DNA of 64,000 nucleotides, taken from positions 32,582-96,581 of the forward strand of contig JAXMAM010000009.1 of assembly GCA_046350455.1 (NCBI GenBank), read 5' to 3'. Source of the stretch: CAZXGD01 sp046350455. Lineage in GTDB: Bacteria > Planctomycetota > Phycisphaerae > Phycisphaerales > SM1A02. Shown here in pieces: positions 60,012-64,000 of the stretch (positions within the stretch are counted from its first letter, which is position 1; every line of letters starts with the position of its first letter). The translations under genes were made by a program, and so were the position numbers. The notes under the pieces are model-generated. The model ran no database searches and was not told the DNA's origin. It saw only the letters and a program-made list of their open reading frames with translations.

Positions 60012-61970
60012 ATGGGCAACCGCAGCATCCAGTTCATGGCCTCTGGCATGGCGCTCGCCGCGGTGGTGGGCGCTGGCTTCACGCTGCCCAGGATCATCCA
60101 GGAAAGCGACCAGGCCAAGCTGCGCTACACCGAGGTCAGCGTGGATGGCGCGCCACCCATCGTGGCGGTGGGCGCGGCCATCGGCGCGCTGCGCGGACTG
60201 GTGGTGGACTACCTCTGGATCCGCCTGCAGCAGATGCGTGAACTGGGCCTCTTCTACGACGCCCAGCGCCTGGCGGACCTCATCACCAAGCTGCAGCCGC
60301 GCTTTGGCGAGGTGTGGGCCTTCCACGGCCACAACATGGCCTACAACCTCAGCGTGGCCACCAGCACGCCAGAGGAGCGCTGGCGCCTAGTGAACGCTGG
60401 CATTGACCTCATCCGCAACAAGGGCCTGCGCTACAACCCCAATGACCTGCTCTTGAACAAGGAGCTGGCCTGGTACTTCGCGCACAAGATTGACGGCGTG
60501 AGCGACGACGCCAACATCTACTACAAGCGCGAGTTTGCCCGCGAGTGGCACCTGCTGCTGGGCCCGCCGCCCTACGACCGCGAGGAGCGCGCCAAGTGGA
60601 TGCAGACCATCGCGGACGCCCCCGCCACGGCGGAGGAGCTCTACGCGCGCAACCCGGACGTCAAGCAGCTGGTGGACACGCTCACGGAGAGGCTCAAGGA
60701 CTTCGACCGCCGCAACCAGTTCAAGCTGGACAAGGAGTTCCTGATGAACCTTGGCCGCTGGGCTGGGGTGCGCAGCTCGCCCTATGCGCAGATGCTGGGT
60801 CTGGAGAAGGAGTTCCGCCAGCGCGACGCCGTGTTCGTGGCCATGGACCAGGTGCTGGCTGATCCCAAGAACCGCCCAGCGCTGGCCAAGCTGACCGCCT
60901 TCCTCCGCAAGAAGGTGCTGCTTGAGGACTACAACATGGATCCGGCCATCATGGCTCGGTACATCCGTGACTTTGGCCCGCTGGACTTCCGCCACCCGCA
61001 GGCGCACGCCTTCTACTGGGCGCGTCTTGGCTCTGAAGTGGGTGCCGAGCGCTACGACAACCAGGAGGACATCTACCGCATCATCAACGATGACCGCGTG
61101 GCCATCCAGGCCATGCAGGCGCTGGCCCACACTGGCCTGATGAGCGTGGATCCGTTCAGCAGCGACAACCCAGGCCGCCTCTTTGACCCGCGGTGGATCA
61201 CCAGCATTGACAAGTACTTCCGCGAGCTCTACACCAAGCACTTCAAGGCGCGCGGCTCTGGCGGCGACACCTTTGTGGACTTCCACCAGAACTTCACCGC
61301 GCAGGCCATCCGCGAGCTGTACCACTCTGGCGACACCGAGCGCGCGCAGCAGCTCCTGAAGGGACTGGACGACCTGTACGGCCGTGGCGGCATGATCCCC
61401 AGCATGCGCTACGCCATGCCGCTGGAGGACTTTGTCCGCGAAAGCACCCTGGGTGAATACCTGGCGCAGCCCGACGTGGCGCGCACAGACGTCTACGCCG
61501 TGCTCCGCCGCGGCTTCCTGGAGGGCTATCTCCTGGACAACAAGAAGGTGCTGGATGAGTCGCTCAAGTATGCGCGCGACCTGACCGCCATCTTCAAGGG
61601 CAACCGCTACACCGACTTTGTGACCAAGATGGGCGATTCACGCATGGCGGACCTCCTGGGCAGCCTGGAGCGCAGCGTGGAGGACGTGCTCATCGGCATC
61701 ATGCGCGACAGCAGCCTGCCGCTCCTGGACCGCCTGCTGCTCTACACCAAGCTGCCAGAGGACCAGAAGGCCATGGTGTACGACTCAGCCAAGGACCTGC
61801 TGGCCGCGGAGTTTGCCGCCACGCCGCTCTCCAAGGCGTACACCTTTCAGGCTGTGTTCCCAGAGCCGCCCAACATGGATGGCTACCGGGCGCGGCAGGC
61901 AGAGCTGGCCAGGCAGCGCGCAGAAGAGCTGAAGGCGCGCCAGGACCAGGGCCCCGCACGCAAGCAGTAG
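60012..61970 (+). CDS. Large helical protein of the SPFH/ABC locus, unknown
   Basis: 652 residues starting with one membrane helix (MGNRSIQFMASGMALAAVVGAGF), so it is probably anchored and faces outwards. The rest is almost entirely helical, with a TPR-like beginning (LWIRLQQMRELGLFYDAQRLADLITKLQP, FGEVWAFHGHNMAYNLSV) and charged helices (ERLKDFDRRNQFKLDKEFLMN). The C-terminal 40 residues are Arg/Glu/Gln-rich (RARQAELARQRAEELKARQ), perhaps a coiled coil. It follows the permease by 3 bp, so it belongs to the same operon. No family name recognised. Confidence 0.75.
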   Translation: MGNRSIQFMASGMALAAVVGAGFTLPRIIQESDQAKLRYTEVSVDGAPPIVAVGAAIGALRGLVVDYLWIRLQQMRELGLFYDAQRLADLITKLQPRFGEVWAFHGHNMAYNLSVATSTPEERWRLVNAGIDLIRNKGLRYNPNDLLLNKELAWYFAHKIDGVSDDANIYYKREFAREWHLLLGPPPYDREERAKWMQTIADAPATAEELYARNPDVKQLVDTLTERLKDFDRRNQFKLDKEFLMNLGRWAGVRSSPYAQMLGLEKEFRQRDAVFVAMDQVLADPKNRPALAKLTAFLRKKVLLEDYNMDPAIMARYIRDFGPLDFRHPQAHAFYWARLGSEVGAERYDNQEDIYRIINDDRVAIQAMQALAHTGLMSVDPFSSDNPGRLFDPRWITSIDKYFRELYTKHFKARGSGGDTFVDFHQNFTAQAIRELYHSGDTERAQQLLKGLDDLYGRGGMIPSMRYAMPLEDFVRESTLGEYLAQPDVARTDVYAVLRRGFLEGYLLDNKKVLDESLKYARDLTAIFKGNRYTDFVTKMGDSRMADLLGSLERSVEDVLIGIMRDSSLPLLDRLLLYTKLPEDQKAMVYDSAKDLLAAEFAATPLSKAYTFQAVFPEPPNMDGYRARQAELARQRAEELKARQDQGPARKQ

Positions 61971-61979
61971 GCTTGTGGC

Positions 61980-62639
61980 ATGGCACGCATTCCGCCCGCC
62001 GTCATCGGCATTGGCCGCAACTACGCAGATCACGCTGCAGAGATGGGCGGCAAGGCGCCAGACAACCTGGTGATCTTCTTCAAGAATCCTGGCAGCGTGT
62101 GCAGCAGCGGCGACGCCATCGTGCTGCCACCCATCTGCGACGAGCACGGCCCGCAGGTGGACTTTGAAGGCGAGCTGGCGGTCATCCTGGGCGCAGACTG
62201 CCGCGATGTTCCAGAGGCGCAGGCGCTCTCCAAGGTGGGTGGCTACGCCGCAGCCAACGATGTGAGCGCCCGCTGGTGGCAGCGCGAAGGCAGCGGCGGG
62301 CAGTTCTGCCGCGGCAAGAGCTTCGACACCTTCTGCCCCATGACGCAGCCCACGCCTGCCAGCGCGGTGCCAGATCCACAGGCGCTGCGGGTGATCACGC
62401 GGCTGAACGGCCAGGTCATGCAGGATGCGCCTACGTCTCTCATGCTCCACCCAGTGGCCCGGATCATTGCAGAGCTCTCGCGCGGCACCACGCTGCTCGC
62501 GGGAACCGTGCTTCTGACCGGCACGCCTGCTGGCGTTGGCTTTGGCCGCACGCCCAAGGTGTTCCTGCAGCCTGGCGACGTGGTGGAGGTGGAGATCCCA
62601 GGCGTGGGCCACCTGCGCAACGAGGTGCGGCGTGGGTAG
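61980..62639 (+). CDS. Fumarylacetoacetate hydrolase (FAH) family protein
   Basis: 219 residues. The family core is clear: AVIGIGRNYADHAAEMG, VDFEGELAVILG (metal-binding Glu), GKSFDTFCPMTQ and VLLTGTPAGVGFGRTP near the end. FAH enzymes hydrolyse C-C bonds or decarboxylate/isomerise beta-keto acids in catabolism of aromatic and other compounds, or act as oxaloacetate decarboxylase; the substrate is not apparent. It lies 9 bp after the large unknown protein but is likely a separate function. The stop overlaps the possible yidD start. Confidence 0.87.
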   Translation: MARIPPAVIGIGRNYADHAAEMGGKAPDNLVIFFKNPGSVCSSGDAIVLPPICDEHGPQVDFEGELAVILGADCRDVPEAQALSKVGGYAAANDVSARWWQREGSGGQFCRGKSFDTFCPMTQPTPASAVPDPQALRVITRLNGQVMQDAPTSLMLHPVARIIAELSRGTTLLAGTVLLTGTPAGVGFGRTPKVFLQPGDVVEVEIPGVGHLRNEVRRG

Positions 62640-62886
62640 ACCGGCGCGCGCCATGATCGCAGCCATAGGCTGGTACCAGCGCCGGCTGTCGTTCCTGACG
62701 CGCGGATGGTGCCGGTTCACGCCCTCCTGCAGCCACTACGCGCAGGAGGCCATCGCAGCGCATGGCGCATGGCGGGGAGGGTGGATGGCCGCATGGCGGC
62801 TGATGCGGTGCAACCCGTGGGGCGGGTGCGGTCACGACCCAGTGCCAGCCAGCGCGCGCACGCAGCGCAGCAGCATGGAGCGGTAG
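62632..62886 (+). CDS. yidD: Membrane protein insertion efficiency factor
   Basis: About 84 residues from GTG 62632, or 77 from ATG 62653. The YidD signature is plain: YQRRLSFLTRGWCRFTPSCSHYAQEAIAAHG, with the conserved C-x-F-x-P-x-C-S-x-Y, and RCNPWGGCGHDP (RCNPWxxxGxDP). It assists the YidC insertase. GTG 62632 would overlap the FAH stop and is slightly preferred, but ATG 62653 is equally possible. Its 3' end overlaps the convergent rnpA gene by 55 bp, the reverse of the usual rpmH-rnpA-yidD order. Confidence 0.9.
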   Translation: MGRPARAMIAAIGWYQRRLSFLTRGWCRFTPSCSHYAQEAIAAHGAWRGGWMAAWRLMRCNPWGGCGHDPVPASARTQRSSMER

Positions 62887-63191
62887 TCCTCCACGCCGCG
62901 CAGCGCATGCGGGCGCACCACCACCACCACGTCCAGCCCTGGTGGAATCTCATGCTGCGCCAGCCGGAACGCCTCGCGCCAGCGGCGCTTGTGGGCGTTG
63001 CGCGTGGCAGCGCTTCCCACCCGGCGGCTCACGCTCAGCCCAAGGCGGGGCAGGGCCAGGCCATTGGGAGCGCCGTACAGCACCGCGCAGCCCTCGTCGC
63101 GGCGCTTCCGCAGCTGGTAGGCGCGGTCAAAGTCCTGCCCGCGCTTCACACGCAAGGTGCTGGGGAACTGAAACCTGCCGGGCTGGGCCAT
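62832..63191 (-). CDS. rnpA: Ribonuclease P protein component
   Basis: 119 residues, full length. The protein helps the RNase P RNA trim tRNA 5' ends. The family motif is RLGLSVSRRVGSAATRNAHKRRWREAFR (conserved R-N-x-x-K-R-x-x-R-E), and FDRAYQLRKRR lies near the start. ATG 63191 begins the conserved region. rpmH, usually just upstream, is not visible, and yidD lies antiparallel and overlapping instead. No RNase P RNA was found in the window. Confidence 0.9.
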   Translation of the reverse strand: MAQPGRFQFPSTLRVKRGQDFDRAYQLRKRRDEGCAVLYGAPNGLALPRLGLSVSRRVGSAATRNAHKRRWREAFRLAQHEIPPGLDVVVVVRPHALRGVEDYRSMLLRCVRALAGTGS

Positions 63192-63282
63192 GGTCAGTCC
63201 CAGCCTACGATGCTGCTGGTCAGCGTCGCCTGATAACCAGCCTGCCTGGGCTGGCAGGGGGCGTGGGGCCAAGGCCGGTCCC

Positions 63283-63291
63283 TGCTATACT
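63283..63291 (+). promoter_or_regulatory. Probable extended -10 promoter for rpoZ
   Basis: TGCTATACT (63283-63291) has the extended -10 form TGn-TATACT, 42 bp before the rpoZ start. No convincing -35 was seen upstream. A short perfect hairpin CCTGCC-TGGGCT-GGCAGG (63241-63258) precedes it; its role is unknown. Confidence 0.55.
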
Positions 63292-63332
63292 GCTCTGCTT
63301 GGCCCATACGGCCGCAGACCTGGAGGATCCCT

Positions 63333-63551
63333 GTGATTGATGCCCTCAAGAGCGACGACATTGTGAACCGCCTCGGTGGACGCTTCAAGCTCACCGCCCT
63401 CATTCAGCGCCGCCTGGGTGAGCTGGTGGACGGCGCCCGCCCCCTGGTGGAGCGCAACGGCCGCACGGACTTTGAGGTGGTCATTGACGAGATCGTCCAG
63501 GAGAAGATCACCATTGACTGGGAAGCCAGCGGCCTGGAAGCCCCTCGCTGA
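63333..63551 (+). CDS. rpoZ: RNA polymerase omega subunit
   Basis: 72 residues. The omega signature is near the middle: NRLGGRFKLTALIQRRLGELVDGARPLV, which wraps the beta' subunit. GTG 63333 is preceded by TGGAGGA, a good ribosome binding site. It has its own promoter and a terminator, so it is a single-gene unit here. It is shorter than the E. coli protein but comparable to many other omega subunits. Confidence 0.85.
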   Translation: MIDALKSDDIVNRLGGRFKLTALIQRRLGELVDGARPLVERNGRTDFEVVIDEIVQEKITIDWEASGLEAPR

Positions 63552-63590
63552 CCGCGCGCAGGCAGGCCACCCGGCACCTCCGATACCTTG

Positions 63591-63616
63591 ACCACCCCCA
63601 TTCGGGGTGGTTTTTT
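63591..63616 (+). terminator. Rho-independent terminator of rpoZ
   Basis: Stem ACCACCCC paired with GGGGTGGT around the loop CATTC, followed directly by six T. It stands 40 bp after the rpoZ stop and before the last gene. Confidence 0.92.
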
Positions 63617-63702
63617 CTTGGACCCCCACCCGATTGTGGGCCATCCTTTCGTATCTCTAGGTGGCCGCAGTGCTCCGGGCCTGCGGCGGGAGACCTCACC
63701 GC

Positions 63703-64000
63703 ATGCGTTCCATCTCGCGCTCGTCCTGCTCCACCGCCCTCGTCCTGGCCAGCTCGCTGCTTGCGCTGGCTGCTGACCACGCTGCGCTCGCCCAGGACGG
63801 CACGCGCCAGCACCCGCTGAACATCGGCACCAAGGAGGTGCCCAACCAGCCGGTGGTGTTCCGCCGCTCCAACTATGTCATCGAAGGCGGCACTGCTGGC
63901 ACCTGCCCGCCGCAGGTCAGCTCGCTCACCAACGCCAACTTCGAGGGTGGCCAGTTTGTGGTGCAGGCGGGGTTCGTGGAGACAGAGATCGCAGCGGCCA
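63703..64000 (+). CDS. Secreted protein, N-terminal part (partial)
   Basis: The frame is open from ATG 63703 to the window edge (99 codons). It starts with a signal peptide (MRSISRSSCSTALVLASSLLALAADHAALA) and continues DGTRQHPLNIGTKEVPNQPVVFRRSNYVIEGG and later GTCPPQVSSLTNANFEGG. No family recognised from this part. Confidence 0.75.
   Translation, partial: MRSISRSSCSTALVLASSLLALAADHAALAQDGTRQHPLNIGTKEVPNQPVVFRRSNYVIEGGTAGTCPPQVSSLTNANFEGGQFVVQAGFVETEIAAA

Overview
The window is a high-GC, gene-dense bacterial chromosome segment. The best guess is Planctomycetota, probably a Phycisphaerae-like lineage. Supporting signs are a secreted protein with a PEP-CTERM-like tail (VPGPGA, hydrophobic stretch, RRRR), a DUF1080 protein, a very large tricorn-type protease, a futalosine hydrolase (menaquinone by the futalosine route), a class II B12-dependent ribonucleotide reductase, and a multi-pass HflK-like SPFH protein. 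No rRNA or phage genes, CRISPR array or recognisable transposase gene were seen. The taxonomic assignment is inference; everything rests on reading the sequence without database searches.

Layout. 0-10.8 kb: PEP-CTERM-like protein, tRNA-Arg(TCT), a DMT-type exporter, an acyl-CoA mutase large subunit with isobutyryl-CoA mutase-type residues, two tandem paralogous membrane proteins, a coupled hisS/DUF1080/mqnB-like operon, a DUF456 pair on the other strand, a TPR lipoprotein and an ArsR-methyltransferase regulator. 10.8-17.3 kb: a noncoding repeat element, ahcY (S-adenosylhomocysteinase) with a terminator, a LOG-family/epimerase pair, a thiolase divergent from fructose-1,6-bisphosphatase. 17.3-31.5 kb: a tricorn protease homologue with one frameshift, a second repeat element, an MmgE/PrpD protein, a GT9 glycosyltransferase, a fused B12-binding/MeaB-type GTPase, a Dabb lipoprotein, and dcd-nrdJ (deoxynucleotide synthesis). 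31.8-39.7 kb: a repair block with a PcrA/UvrD helicase, uvrA and uvrB. 39.7-45.0 kb: a MacB/FtsX-like exporter, gcvH, a sugar-phosphate isomerase-like gene and cmk; most of these carry frameshifts, so the local sequence may be poor. 45.0-50.8 kb: plsC-like acyltransferase, CCA-adding enzyme, two adjacent NfeD/ClpP-fold secreted proteins, then a cluster of repeats. 50.8-62 kb: a striking locus with three SPFH/band-7 proteins, one ABC ATPase, two ABC-2 permeases (one divergent) and a large unknown protein. 62-64 kb: FAH-family enzyme, yidD and rnpA overlapping tail to tail, rpoZ with promoter and terminator, and the start of a secreted protein.

How it fits together. The isobutyryl-CoA mutase-type subunit (2.2 kb) and the B12-binding/GTPase fusion (24.2 kb) together contain every domain of the fused mutase IcmF, so they are probably two parts of one enzyme. 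With the B12-dependent nucleotide reductase this implies strong cobalamin dependence. The ArsR-methyltransferase protein beside ahcY resembles SahR and probably regulates it. The SPFH/ABC locus is the best candidate for an undescribed membrane system. A repeat family built on a GTGCC(T/A)GGCAC core occurs at least 15 times, mostly right after stop codons, and bounds noncoding elements whose interiors are related to one another.
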